A stretch of DNA of 53,256 nt from the NCBI RefSeq assembly GCF_000468755.1, contig NZ_AWEZ01000016.1, positions 1 to 53,256 on the forward strand, given 5' to 3'. Origin of the DNA: Olsenella profusa F0195. Its GTDB lineage: Bacteria; Actinomycetota; Coriobacteriia; Coriobacteriales; Atopobiaceae. Of this stretch, positions 8,136 through 16,292 are shown one piece after another (positions within the stretch are counted from its first letter, which is position 1; each line of letters begins with the position of its first letter). The notes under the pieces were generated by a model, which saw nothing but the letters and a program-made list of their open reading frames with translations, made no database searches and was not told the origin of the DNA. The translations under genes were made by a program, and so were the position numbers.

Positions 8136-8462
8136 TCACCTCACCTTCAGTTCCCAGTGGTGCACGCGGCCAAAGAGGTCGCAGCACGCGTGCGACTCGG
8201 CCACCATCATCGAGTGCCCGCTCACGGCGACGCGCGATCCCGCCGGCACGTCGAACGCGCCGATGGAGTTCACGGCGTCCACGAACACCGTTCCCTGGCC
8301 CGCGTCGGCGCTTCGGTGGTCGTCCTCCGACACCTTCTGCGTCCGCTCGAACCGCACGTTGGCGATGATCTGCGGCTCCTCGAAGGTCCCGTCGGCAAGC
8401 GGCACCCTCACGGTCATAACGTCGGGCAGCGCCGAGCGAGGTATGGGCCGGATGGAGCGCAT
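8136..8462 (-). CDS. Minor capsid / head closure protein
   Basis: This is a 108-residue protein with VRVPLADGTFEEPQIIANVRFERTQ and a C-terminal FGRVHHWELKVR. In phages with this gene order the second protein after the capsid is a head-completion (stopper) or minor capsid protein. It starts one base after the stop of the upstream connector gene. No catalytic motif is visible. Confidence 0.55.
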   Translation of the reverse strand: MRSIRPIPRSALPDVMTVRVPLADGTFEEPQIIANVRFERTQKVSEDDHRSADAGQGTVFVDAVNSIGAFDVPAGSRVAVSGHSMMVAESHACCDLFGRVHHWELKVR

Positions 8463-8463
8463 G

Positions 8464-8802
8464 TCAGCACACCCCCGTGAACGCCATGCCGGAGAGCCCC
8501 AGCTCCCGCAGCGCGGCCGCCGTCGCCAGCTCCTCGCCGGTCGTCTGCTGGCTCGCGTAGTTCTTGACCGAGAACTCGCCGATCTGGAACCCCCCGACCT
8601 CGCCCGCGCCGTACTCGGCGAAGGCGTCCACGGCCGCGCACACCGCGCGCTTGAACACGTTGCAGGTGGTCGTCGCTCCCTTCACGGCGCAGAGCCACCT
8701 CACGTGCGCGTCGGCCATGGGCAGCGATGCCGCGAAGGCGGCCTCGGAAAGGCCGCCCCCGTAGGTTTGCGAATACCACTCGTATGTCACGGTGGAGGCC
8801 AC
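8464..8802 (-). CDS. Head-tail connector (gp6-like) protein
   Basis: The 112-residue alpha-helical protein starts MASTVTYEWYSQTYGG and contains FKRAVCAAVDAFAEYG. It lies directly after the major capsid gene with a two-base gap, the usual place of the gp6-like adaptor that sits under the portal. The C-terminus is ALRELGLSGMAFTGVC. The function is inferred from size, helical content and synteny. Confidence 0.55.
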   Translation of the reverse strand: MASTVTYEWYSQTYGGGLSEAAFAASLPMADAHVRWLCAVKGATTTCNVFKRAVCAAVDAFAEYGAGEVGGFQIGEFSVKNYASQQTTGEELATAAALRELGLSGMAFTGVC

Positions 8803-8804
8803 GG

Positions 8805-9833
8805 CTACTCCGTCGCCGCCGAGACGTACACGCCGTCGAGCTTGTTGTCGAAGAGCTCCACGATGCCGTACTTTCGGTACTTCATCATGTAAGAGTCCAG
8901 GGATTCCAGCTCGTCCGGGCTGAACACGCGCGACGCCACGTGCTTGTCGAACTTGATCACGGCGCTCTTCTCCACCACCATGAAGTTGATGGCGCGCCCC
9001 ACGCCGGTGAGCTCGTAGTAACCGGACAGGCCGCTCTTGGTGGGCGACGCCACGGCGGTGTAGGTGTAGCTGCCCTCGCTGCCGCTGCGCGTGTAGTAGG
9101 TCTTGGAGGCGTCCACCTCGGTGTCGGCCGTGGGCGCGTAGCTGCCCTCGGAGCGCTGGTAGCCGAACTGGTCCCCGTCGCCGGAGAGCAGGTCGATCGC
9201 CGTGTAGAAGCGCACCTGCGGCACCTCAACGATGCGCGAGAAGCGCTCGAGCACGCGGTTGGAGCGCGTCGGGTTCGCGTAGGAGAAGTCGTCGAGCACG
9301 CCCTTGAGCGTCGGCGTGATGAACAGGTAGCGGCTTCCCAGCGTCACCTGCTTCTCGTCCATGACGCTGGTGACCTCGCGGAGCTCGGCCAGCACGTCCA
9401 GTGCGGAGGCCTGCGAGAAGTCGTCGGTGGCGACCTCGACGCCGGCGTGCCCCGCGATCTGCGCGAAGGTGAAGGCGTCGGCCTCGGGCGCCACCTGCGT
9501 GCGCTGCAGCTCGGCGCCGGCCTCGACGAAGCAGTCGTTGACTCCGGCCTCCTCCACGTCCATCACGTCCGCGAACAGGCGGATGCCGCGGTCGTAGTTG
9601 AAGGTCTTGGTCTCGAACTCGTAGGTGATCGCGCCGGTCTTGTAGCCGACGTTTCTGGTGTAGTTCCCGAGGCCCGTCACGGAGATCTTCGGGATGAGGA
9701 TCTCCTTTGCGTTGTGGCCCGCGCGCACCATGCGGCGGCCGCTGTTCAGGCAGCCGGACACGGATGCGCGCTGGTAGACCTCGTCGATTACGGATGTGTA
9801 GTTGCGTGCGAACGCGATGTTGTTGCTAGGCAT
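8805..9833 (-). CDS. Phage major capsid protein with a surface insertion domain
   Basis: At 342 residues this has the size of an HK97-fold major capsid protein. The N-terminal part (MPSNNIAFARNYTSVIDEVYQ) is followed by EILIPKISVTGLGNYTRNVGY, and the C-terminal half has VRFYTAIDLLSGDG, NFMVVEKSAVIKFDKHVASRVFSP. Between about residues 220 and 275 there is an inserted low-complexity beta segment rich in Tyr/Thr/Ser (TYYTRSGSEGS, VASPTKSGLSGYYE) that would sit on the capsid outside. The gene follows the scaffold gene by 3 bases. No protease gene is next to it. Confidence 0.8.
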   Translation of the reverse strand: MPSNNIAFARNYTSVIDEVYQRASVSGCLNSGRRMVRAGHNAKEILIPKISVTGLGNYTRNVGYKTGAITYEFETKTFNYDRGIRLFADVMDVEEAGVNDCFVEAGAELQRTQVAPEADAFTFAQIAGHAGVEVATDDFSQASALDVLAELREVTSVMDEKQVTLGSRYLFITPTLKGVLDDFSYANPTRSNRVLERFSRIVEVPQVRFYTAIDLLSGDGDQFGYQRSEGSYAPTADTEVDASKTYYTRSGSEGSYTYTAVASPTKSGLSGYYELTGVGRAINFMVVEKSAVIKFDKHVASRVFSPDELESLDSYMMKYRKYGIVELFDNKLDGVYVSAATE

Positions 9834-9836
9834 CTC

Positions 9837-10379
9837 TTAGCCCTCCTTCTTGGTGTCGTCGTCATCGTCGGTGAGGCCCGCGATCTCGCGCCAGTGCTTG
9901 AGCGTCTTGCCTTCGTCGCTGGCCGCGCCCGCGTTGGGCAGCCCGGTCGTGCCGGAACCCGCAGAGCTGCCGCCCTTGGCGTGCTTGCCCGTGGCCTCGA
10001 AGAGCCAGGGCTCTGCCTCCTTGAGCTTGTCCACGTCGTTGCCGTGGTCGGAGAGCAGGGCGCGTGCCGCCTTCACGTTGCGCACGCCCGCGAGCTTCAG
10101 CCTGAAGTCGATCCGGTCGCTCTCGCCCTGGGCCTTGAGCTCGGCGATCTCGCCGCGCAGCTGCTCGGCGGTCTCGGCGTTCTTGGCCGCCTCGGCAACC
10201 TGGGCCTCCAGGGAGGCGATCTTCTCGTCGCGCTCGGCGATTTGCTTCTCGTAGTCGGTCTCGCTGCCGCTTACCTGCGACTGGCCCTGTTGCGTTTCCT
10301 GCTGCTCTTGGCCCTGCTGTTGCGCCTGGTCCTGCGCGCCCTGCGTGGCTTCCTGGCCGCCATTGGTCTCACCGTCCAT
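9837..10379 (-). CDS. Phage scaffolding protein
   Basis: The protein has 180 residues with a Gln-rich N-terminus (QDQAQQQGQEQQETQQ), a long coiled coil (EKQIAERDEKIASLEAQVAEA), and a basic-acidic C-terminus ending DDDDDTKKEG. This is the usual build of capsid scaffold proteins placed directly before the major capsid gene. I use the ATG at 10379. An in-frame start further upstream would run through the hairpin at 10421-10454. It is the most upstream phage structural gene visible here. Confidence 0.75.
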   Translation of the reverse strand: MDGETNGGQEATQGAQDQAQQQGQEQQETQQGQSQVSGSETDYEKQIAERDEKIASLEAQVAEAAKNAETAEQLRGEIAELKAQGESDRIDFRLKLAGVRNVKAARALLSDHGNDVDKLKEAEPWLFEATGKHAKGGSSAGSGTTGLPNAGAASDEGKTLKHWREIAGLTDDDDDTKKEG

Positions 10380-10420
10380 GTTCTGTCCTGCCTTTCGTCT
10401 CGTAAGGCGGGCAGAGACGA

Positions 10421-10454
10421 ACAATGCCCGCACCTTTACCGGTACGGGCATTGT
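10421..10454. repeat. Stem-loop upstream of the scaffold gene
   Basis: Two 14-base arms (ACAATGCCCGCACC and its near-perfect complement, one mismatch) flank a six-base loop. There is no T-run on either side, so it is not a standard terminator. It may mark the 3' boundary of the deleted prophage or act as a processing site. Confidence 0.6.
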
Positions 10455-10481
10455 CTTGGGGTGTCACAAGCTGGTGCGTAT

Positions 10482-10952
10482 TTACGTCAGCGCGGGTATC
10501 CTGTCCCTCTTATCAACCGCTTTGTTCAGGGCTTTGAGCTTCGAGAGCGACACTTGGTATTGGCCGTTCTTCGGCCTTGCTCGGTTCTCGAACAAGTTCC
10601 AGACGGGTTGACCGGGTCCGTTGTACACCTCGCTTATCTCGCCGTCCCCATCGATCTTGAGAACAATCAGGAAGTCCGGGTTCTCGTTCAAGGCCACGCT
10701 GCCGCGTTGAGTGGCCTTGACTTGCACGAGCCTCCCGTCCGGCGATGTTCCGTCATGTCTGGGCGTTGACGAGACGAAGAGGTCGATGCCGTACCTTTCG
10801 GCCGCGTAGACCTCGCCGATGCTTCCGATCAGATGCCCGTCCAGCGTAAAGTGGCGGTGCTGGTCATGGTAGTCATGTTCCAACTCACCGACGATGCCGT
10901 ACAAGCGTCGGATGATCTCGGCAAGCTTCTTGCTGCCTGCGGTTTCTCCCAT
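10482..10952 (-). CDS. DUF6998-like protein with PD-(D/E)XK-like motifs, next to the McrC remnant
   Basis: The 156-residue protein starts at ATG 10952 behind GGGAG. It contains an N-terminal helical part (LAEIIRRLYGIVGELEHDY). Then comes LIGSIGEVYAAERYGIDL, followed by DGTSPDGRLVQVKATQ. The spacing of E, D and the Q-V-K triad fits a PD-(D/E)XK nuclease-like core, as seen in small defence-associated proteins. It follows the McrC fragment by 5 bases and so was probably cotranscribed with that restriction system. Enzyme activity is not proven from the sequence. Confidence 0.5.
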   Translation of the reverse strand: MGETAGSKKLAEIIRRLYGIVGELEHDYHDQHRHFTLDGHLIGSIGEVYAAERYGIDLFVSSTPRHDGTSPDGRLVQVKATQRGSVALNENPDFLIVLKIDGDGEISEVYNGPGQPVWNLFENRARPKNGQYQVSLSKLKALNKAVDKRDRIPALT

Positions 10953-10957
10953 GGTGC

Positions 10958-11330
10958 CTACTCCCTGCATCCTGCAAGCGATTCGATCGTTTCGAGGAGT
11001 GACGTGATGTTATCTGCAGCGTTGGAAAGGTCGAAGAAGAAAATGTCCACCTGCACGCCGTCGCTGCTCACGTGCCTGCCCTCGGGCATCAGCCCAGGCT
11101 TCACGCCCTCATGCCATGGGTAGAGAAGGACGACGTGTTGCATACCCTCGTCCTCGGCGCGGTACCGCTGCCCGTAGGCGTACATCTGGTGCATGTCCGC
11201 CACCGACAAATCCCTTGGGCCGAAGACGTGCTTCCACTTGGTATCGAGCACGACGCGGCGCCCGTTGGCGCACCCACAGAGGATGTCGGGGCGCAGCGAG
11301 ACGCGCCTGCCCTCGAAGAGTGGGAGTAAA
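10958..11330 (-). pseudogene. mcrC: McrC C-terminal fragment (McrBC modification-dependent restriction)
   Basis: The open frame translates from about 11330 as LPLFEGRRVSLRPDI, then VVLDTKWK and MHQMYAYGQRY...VVLLYP. These are the C-terminal nuclease motifs of McrC: PD at SLRPDI and D-x-K at LDTKWK. The N-terminal half and the McrB GTPase are missing. The break coincides with the start of AT-rich DNA that leads into the ATPase gene at 11432, so the insertion of that cassette probably cut the restriction locus. Confidence 0.75.
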
Positions 11331-11361
11331 ATACATCATCATATTAGCCAATTTTTCCAGA

Positions 11362-11407
11362 AATACGTCCTTATTTTCGCCTTTTCGTGTGAAAATAAGG
11401 ACGTATT
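11362..11407. repeat. Perfect 17-bp inverted repeat upstream of the AAA ATPase
   Basis: The arm AATACGTCCTTATTTTC at 11362-11378 is repeated in perfect inverse at 11391-11407, with a 12-base loop. The DNA is very AT-rich compared with both sides. Its distance of about 25 bases from the ATPase start codon suggests an operator, an mRNA hairpin or a recombination end. Confidence 0.85.
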
Positions 11408-11431
11408 AATATCGAAATGATTGGAGGGACC

Positions 11432-12733
11432 ATGGAGCGACCCCTCATGGAAGACCTCGTCAGGTGGAAGGACGCCGCCCGCAGGAAGCCCCTCGTGCTC
11501 AACGGGGCTAGGCAGGTCGGAAAGACCTGGCTACTCAAGGAGTTCGGCGCGAGGTACTTCGAGAATGTCGCCTACGTCAACCTTGACAACAACCCAGGCC
11601 TTGCCACCCAGTTCAATGCAGGCTACGACCTGTCCCGCCTTTTGCTCGTGATTCAAGCGGAGAGCGGGCAGAGGGTGACCCCCGGCAAGACCCTCGTCGT
11701 GCTCGACGAGATCCAGGAGTGCCCCAAGGCGCTCACCTCGCTCAAGTACTTCTGCGAGAACGTCCCCGAGCTCGCCGTGGCGGCGGCGGGGTCGCTCCTC
11801 GGCATCACGTTCCATGAGGGCACCGGCTATCCCGTCGGCAAGGTCGACACACTCGACCTCCATCCTCTGAGCTTTCGCGAGTTTCTCGACGCGACAGGTA
11901 ACCCAATGTTGCGGGAGATCGTCGACTCGGGCGACGGAGAGCTCCTCGGATCCCTCGCGGTGAGGTTCGTGGAGCTGCTTAAGCAGTACTACTTCGTCGG
12001 GGGCATGCCTGAGGCGGTTGCCACGTTTACCGAGTCCGGCGACCTGGCCGCCGTTCGTGCCGTGCAGGAGGGCATCCTGTTTGGCTACGAGAGGGACGTC
12101 TCGAAGCACCTGGGGGCTGTCGAGGCGGAGCACGCCCTTGCCGCGTGGCGCTCGCTGCCGGCGCATCTTGGGCAGGAGAACAAGAAGTTCGTCTTCGGGC
12201 ACGTCAGGGAGGGCGCCCGGGCTCGGGACTACCGTTCGGCGATTACCTGGCTCACCCGGGCCGGCATCGCGACCAGGGTCTCTAGGGTGTCCAAGCCGGG
12301 CATCCCTCTCTCTGCCTACGCCGACGAGTCCGCGTTCAAGCTCTTCGCCCTCGACCTCGGCCTCCTCGGAGCGCTCTCCGGGCTTGACGCCTCGAGCATT
12401 GTCGACGGCAACGCGCTCTTCACCGAGTTCAAGGGAGCCCTTACTGAGCAGTACGTCTGCCAGCAGCTGATCTCGGACTGCGGCCTCAGCCCGTGCTACT
12501 GGTCCGCGCAGAACTCCCGAGGCGAGGTCGACTTCCTCGTGCAGCGCGGCGGCAGGGTCTACCCCATCGAGGTGAAAGCTGAAGAGAACCTGAAGTCCAA
12601 GAGCCTGGGGGCGTTTTCCGAGCGGTATCCCGGCACGATGCCGAGGCGCTTCAGCCTCTCGGGCTTCCGCGACCAGGGCTGGATGCGCAACGTGCCGCTC
12701 TATGCCATCGGAAACCCAGGGTGCTGGGATTAA
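11432..12733 (+). CDS. AAA ATPase with C-terminal DUF4143 domain
   Basis: The 433-residue protein has Walker A GARQVGKT at residues 25-32 and Walker B LVVLDE at about 88-93. The N-terminal region MERPLMEDLVRWKD is typical of the large AAA/DUF4143 family of gut bacteria. The C-terminus has the DUF4143 pattern with EVDFLVQ and YPIEVKAE, which resembles a PD-(D/E)XK nuclease core. The biological role of this family is not settled; defence or mobile-DNA roles are suspected. The ATG at 11432 has GGAGGG just upstream; another ATG 15 bases earlier is less likely. The gene stands alone with its own palindrome and replaced part of mcrC. Confidence 0.9.
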   Translation: MERPLMEDLVRWKDAARRKPLVLNGARQVGKTWLLKEFGARYFENVAYVNLDNNPGLATQFNAGYDLSRLLLVIQAESGQRVTPGKTLVVLDEIQECPKALTSLKYFCENVPELAVAAAGSLLGITFHEGTGYPVGKVDTLDLHPLSFREFLDATGNPMLREIVDSGDGELLGSLAVRFVELLKQYYFVGGMPEAVATFTESGDLAAVRAVQEGILFGYERDVSKHLGAVEAEHALAAWRSLPAHLGQENKKFVFGHVREGARARDYRSAITWLTRAGIATRVSRVSKPGIPLSAYADESAFKLFALDLGLLGALSGLDASSIVDGNALFTEFKGALTEQYVCQQLISDCGLSPCYWSAQNSRGEVDFLVQRGGRVYPIEVKAEENLKSKSLGAFSERYPGTMPRRFSLSGFRDQGWMRNVPLYAIGNPGCWD

Positions 12734-12801
12734 TGGGCGTCGTGGTAGGCGTTACGAGCTAAGGTTGCCTGGCAGATGAAATTTACTCCTTCTGGTCCAA
12801 A

Positions 12802-13094
12802 AGGGGCATGATTGCACGTGAAAGGGGCAGAGTCAGGTGGTCATTGCACCACGTTCTCATGATGCCTCGGATAGCACCTCGGCGATGGCCTCCGCGGGCG
12901 TCCTCCATCCCAGCGTCTCGCGGGCCCTGCCGGTGAGGAGGTCTTGGACGCAGACCACCTCTGCGTGGGCGGTTCCGCCCTTCTTGCGCAGCTCCACGGT
13001 CTTTTGCTCGGACCCCGTCGTGCGCCTGGGTGATCGGGGCATGCAGACTCCTGACCGGACCGCATCGGGCCCAACTTTTCGTCCGCATGCCCCT
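12802..13094 (-). mobile_element. Remnant of an IS30-family insertion sequence
   Basis: The minus-strand frame ending at 12857 reads LTGRARETLGWRTPAEAIAEVL, the usual C-terminus of IS30-type transposases. Only about 60 residues remain, without the DDE core. The fragment is bracketed by AGGGGCATG at 12802-12810 and its inverse CATGCCCCT at 13086-13094, which may be worn terminal repeats. The element is internally deleted and cannot move by itself. Confidence 0.6.
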
Positions 13095-13220
13095 ACCGCT
13101 CAAACCGAATAATGCCACTGCCTATGCAGGCAAATACTCACGCAGCAGCATGCCGTAGTCAGCCTTCACATTGATCTCATCCCTGGCCATGATTCTAGTC
13201 AGGATCGAAAGGAGACCATC

Positions 13221-13435
13221 ATGTCCGCTTTGACCATGGGGCTCGCGGATGCGAAGAGCAACTTCTCCCGCGTCACCGTCGAGGTGAACAGGACCAGCAG
13301 ATCCGTCACGATACTGAAGAACAACAACAAGCCCTGGGTCGTCATCCAGCCCGTCAAGAGCGCAGACAGCTCCTGGACGTCGCGGTCGGCTTCATGGACG
13401 AGTACACGGACGCCCTCGAAGAGCTCGCCAGGTGA
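13221..13435 (+). pseudogene. Phd/YefM-type antitoxin gene with a frameshift
   Basis: The frame begins MSALTMGLADAKSNFSRVTVEVN and continues with VTILKNNNKPWVVIQPVK, a clear Phd/YefM N-terminal DNA-binding domain, after the ribosome site AGGAGA. After about residue 50 the natural C-terminus (LDVAVGFMDEYTDALEELAR) is found in another frame, ending in TGA at 13435. One base near 13370 is therefore gained or lost. The original protein would have been about 71 residues. Confidence 0.65.
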
Positions 13436-13623
13436 GCGCGCCCAAGATGTCCGGACACGAGTTCAAGCCCAGCCATGGCGAGCTTCTGGAGACGATTCTC
13501 GGCGTGACTGACGGCACCTTGAGCTACGGAAGGTCTCGTAAGCTAGGTGCAGAGCGCTATGGGCTAGGGGGAATGCGGGTTGCGGCTGCTCCGGCATCGT
13601 CGGCCTCACAAGGGCTCCTTTGA
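13432..13623 (+). CDS. Hypothetical protein, possible truncated toxin partner
   Basis: A frame starting at GTG 13432 overlaps the antitoxin stop (GTGA), the coupling expected in a toxin-antitoxin pair. It reads VSAPKMSGHEFKPSHGELLETILG and then loses any familiar pattern. No known toxin domain is recognised, and the C-terminal part overlaps the convergent small membrane gene. It is probably a remnant. Confidence 0.3.
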   Translation: MSAPKMSGHEFKPSHGELLETILGVTDGTLSYGRSRKLGAERYGLGGMRVAAAPASSASQGLL

Positions 13624-13769
13624 CAACAACTGCATGGCCCCCTTTTATTCGCCGTGTCAAGGGGTCTAGGGGTAAAAGCGTTATCCTTGATAATTTGCGA
13701 CCGAGATGATACATAAAAAGCAATGGCGCCACCCGCAAGAACAAGACCGATGATAATCAAGACATTCAT
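13557..13769 (-). CDS. Small membrane protein coupled to the XRE regulator, altered C-terminus
   Basis: The N-terminus NVLIIIGLVLAGGAIAFYVS is one membrane helix. The following 50 residues change composition at about 13660, where the DNA becomes GC-rich, and read like out-of-frame sequence with Cys/Arg/Pro. The start codon overlaps the stop of the regulator gene (ATGA). The original protein was probably cut at the recombination junction and now has a random tail. Confidence 0.45.
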   Translation of the reverse strand: MNVLIIIGLVLAGGAIAFYVSSRSQIIKDNAFTPRPLDTANKRGPCSCCQRSPCEADDAGAAATRIPPSP

Positions 13770-14287
13770 CTGTTGTCCTCCGTTTTCTTACCCAGCAGTC
13801 TCAGCTTGAATTCCCTGATCCGGGCCGCAGATCTGCTTGTGAAGATCACGCCGAGAATAATCATTCCAAATGCAATGCCAAGGCCAAAACCGCCGATGCC
13901 GTCATATGGCGTAGTCTTATCCAGCCCTAGCAATGTAATCACCAGAAAAGCGGCAAAGCCGATCAGGCCGGCGATAAACAGCCAGTGCATCCTGCGAAGC
14001 AGTCTTGCTTTTTCCTCGTTGCTGTAATCTGCAACCTGCAATACCGTATCTTTCAGTTCCCGACTCATATGCTCACTTTTCCTTTCTCCGTTCAGGATCT
14101 CACGGAGGTCAACTGTGTAGAAATCAGATAATTCGATCAGGATGTCCAGATCCGGCATATTGCTGCCGGTCTCCCCCCGGGATACCGTTCTGCGCGCGAC
14201 GCCAGTCCGCTCCGCGAGCTGCTCCTGCGTGAGTCCCTTTTCCTTACGAAGCTCCTGAAGGATTTTCCCAATCTTTACAAGATCCAT
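13766..14287 (-). CDS. XRE-family membrane-bound regulator
   Basis: The N-terminal 60 residues form a Cro/C1-type helix-turn-helix (LTQEQLAERTGVARRTVSRGETGSNMP). Residues after 100 contain two membrane segments (WLFIAGLIGFAAFLVITLLG and GLGIAFGMIILGVIF), so the DNA-binding domain is anchored to the membrane. This layout is common in Clostridia, and the gene is more AT-rich than its surroundings, which suggests transfer. It is cotranscribed with a small membrane protein that it may sense or control. Confidence 0.85.
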   Translation of the reverse strand: MDLVKIGKILQELRKEKGLTQEQLAERTGVARRTVSRGETGSNMPDLDILIELSDFYTVDLREILNGERKSEHMSRELKDTVLQVADYSNEEKARLLRRMHWLFIAGLIGFAAFLVITLLGLDKTTPYDGIGGFGLGIAFGMIILGVIFTSRSAARIREFKLRLLGKKTEDNR

Positions 14288-15257
14288 GGTTTTATGGCCT
14301 CCTCTCTGGGTTCAGCATGCTGCAGATTTCTTTTGCATAACAGGACACAAAGTGAGCAATTACCCTATTCCAAGGATGAGACATGGCATGACTCGTTGAC
14401 ATTAAAGATCATTGCTTTTTGCTTTTGCTCTTGAACGCCTTGACCATAGCATCACTAAGCCCCTGAGACGGCACTTCCGTACCCATCGGTCTGGGCGGCC
14501 AGTCCGTGAACCTCCCGATTTCCCGTTTGCCGCTTCCGAGGTCACCGTAAAGACTTCCATCGACGGCACCGTCGAGAACCTCAGGGATGTCCCCCAGCTC
14601 ATCAAGGATGGAGAGTTCTCAATCAGTGCTAAACCCATCACCTCCGACAAAATTCCCGAAGGCCTCGAACTCCCCGAGCAGGGCAAGGTCCCCGCTCGCC
14701 TTGTTGCCATGGCGGAGCAGCTCACGTTGAGCCTCTCAAAAGGTCGCGCATATCCCCCGTCGTCACCCTTGGGCGGCAGGGGGCTTCTGATGGTGCGGCA
14801 CTATCATTTGCTCCACCACCGAGGCCTTCTTACTTGACGGAATACAGCCTCGACGTCCCCGTCGATCTTGAGGTTGTCTGGGGACAGCTTACGCTTTCGC
14901 TCAAGCACACTCCAGAGTCCCTCGATCATCAGTCTCCCCTTTAGGCAGAGAACCGTCTTGGCCGAGGTCGGTATGTCCTAGTCGCCTCGGCCTCGCTCAT
15001 GCGCAGGTCGACGTACTCGCTGACGTCCACCGCGAGCAGCTTCCCGTGCTTCTCCGACGTCAGCTCGACTCTATATTTCTCCGCAGGTATGGCACCACCC
15101 TTCCCTCGTGTGGCGCCATCCCATCGAATATAAGGAGATTAATCACCAGTTTAGTGCCCTTTTCCTGGACTCTTTCAATACGTCACGTAGCCTTGGGTTG
15201 CATGGCTTCCGACCCGTGCTGCGACAGTTAATTCTAATCAGCTTTCTGATCAGCTGA
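14288..15257. other. Degenerate stretch without an intact gene
   Basis: Several short open frames are seen but none is a convincing whole gene. On the minus strand 15090-14944 reads KYRVELTSEKHGKLLAVDVSE and is followed by a 41-codon frame at 14929-14804 (MIEGLWSVLERKRKLSPDN) with an AGGGGAG ribosome site. On the plus strand 14412-14837 has a protein-like middle part (ASEVTVKTSIDGTVENLRDV). They look like fragments of lost mobile or chromosomal genes that I cannot name. Confidence 0.4.
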
Positions 15258-15515
15258 CTACAGGGCGGTGATTGCGGCGATTGCACCAAACAAAACGCCA
15301 GGAGCATTTGCCACCATGATAGGCCAATCCTTTTTCTTTTGAAAGAAGCCATAGCAGACCCATAGAGTGCAGTTTATTGCAGCAACCATAGGCTGCAAGA
15401 AACCACTTTTATCTCCGTGAAGGTTATTTATGATCTGAGGGAAGTAAGCTATATACATGAGCATGGCGGTGCATGTTGCTATCCACCCAACAGTTTTGAA
15501 TGTTTTTTGGTTCAT
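15258..15515 (-). CDS. SemiSWEET (MtN3/PQ-loop) sugar transporter
   Basis: The 85-residue protein has three membrane helices and the PQ-loop motif (YFPQIINNL) of the SemiSWEET family. The third helix carries the conserved Asn and Gly (VANAPGVLFGAIAA), and the W-x-x-Y-G pattern is present in LWVCYGF. It should act as a homodimer that moves sugars down their gradient. The gene stands alone in AT-rich DNA among pseudogenes, so it was probably acquired. Confidence 0.85.
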   Translation of the reverse strand: MNQKTFKTVGWIATCTAMLMYIAYFPQIINNLHGDKSGFLQPMVAAINCTLWVCYGFFQKKKDWPIMVANAPGVLFGAIAAITAL

Positions 15516-15797
15516 AGTCTATCCCAACTTTCAGCGACGACAAGATGCACAAGATGGAAACGAAACAGCAGTAAGTAGAATAAAAACCAACTCTTCTATA
15601 TATTATTACGAAAGCTATAGCGAAGTTTCATAAAAGTAACACGGTATATGCTAATCCATTTGAAAATACCCTTTCAGCACTTGGTAGCAAATGGTAGCTT
15701 CCGGTCTCATCTATCGTGCCGCCCCAACCACTTCCTGGGAGTGCTCGAGGCGTCTCCTTTACGCTTGCCATCGGCACTACAAGCCGAGAGGACGTCT

Positions 15798-16185
15798 CTA
15801 GAATGCGAGATCCTCATTCGAGGACACATCGAACGTCGCCATCATCTCCGAGCCTGTGTCGTCAGGCCATTTGCGAACTGTCCTGACAGCGATTTTCGCT
15901 CCTCCTTCTGCGGGAAGCCGAATACGCCCGTGCCGATGCAGCAGAGGACAATCGAAGACAGGCTGTAATTCTTCGCCAGGACCAGGCAACTGCTGTGGCA
16001 GCTGGCGAGCTGTACGTGGGTGAAGGTCCGTGAGACTCCCGTGCGCGATGGTACCGGCCGTATGGATGACGTGCTTCGAGGGGAGGTTGTACGCGGTGGT
16101 GATCTTTACCGATTAACCCCTCGAGCAGCTCGTCCTGCGTTTTGAGCCAGTTTTCATCCGCAGGTGTCGGTGACCTGGTGTTCAC
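15798..16185 (-). pseudogene. Macrodomain ADP-ribosyl hydrolase, multiply frameshifted
   Basis: Pieces of a zinc-type macrodomain can be read in different frames. They are YNLPSKHVIHTAGTIAHG, then LSSIVLCCIGTGVFGFPQKE, which is the diagnostic loop (normally CCISTGVFGFP). Last comes AKIAVRTVRKWPDDT with GSEMMATFDVSSNEDLAF. At least two frame changes separate them. In intact loci this enzyme removes ADP-ribose placed by the neighbouring SirTM sirtuin. The gene lies directly downstream of the SirTM remnant. Confidence 0.8.
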
Positions 16186-16292
16186 TAAGGTGCGGGACGC
16201 GTTCCCCTAGCTCATTTGCGTCGTTCGCCGGAGGGGCGTGGAGCCCGCGCTCGGCACACAGCTCTGCCGCTAGATGCTCAGGCAATCCCTTC

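Noticed and set aside
13681-13693. TTATC-CTT-GATAA, similar to the proposed PucR operator
   Set aside because: It lies inside a coding region far from the ureide genes, has a 3-base spacer, and is in locally AT-rich imported DNA, so it is probably chance.
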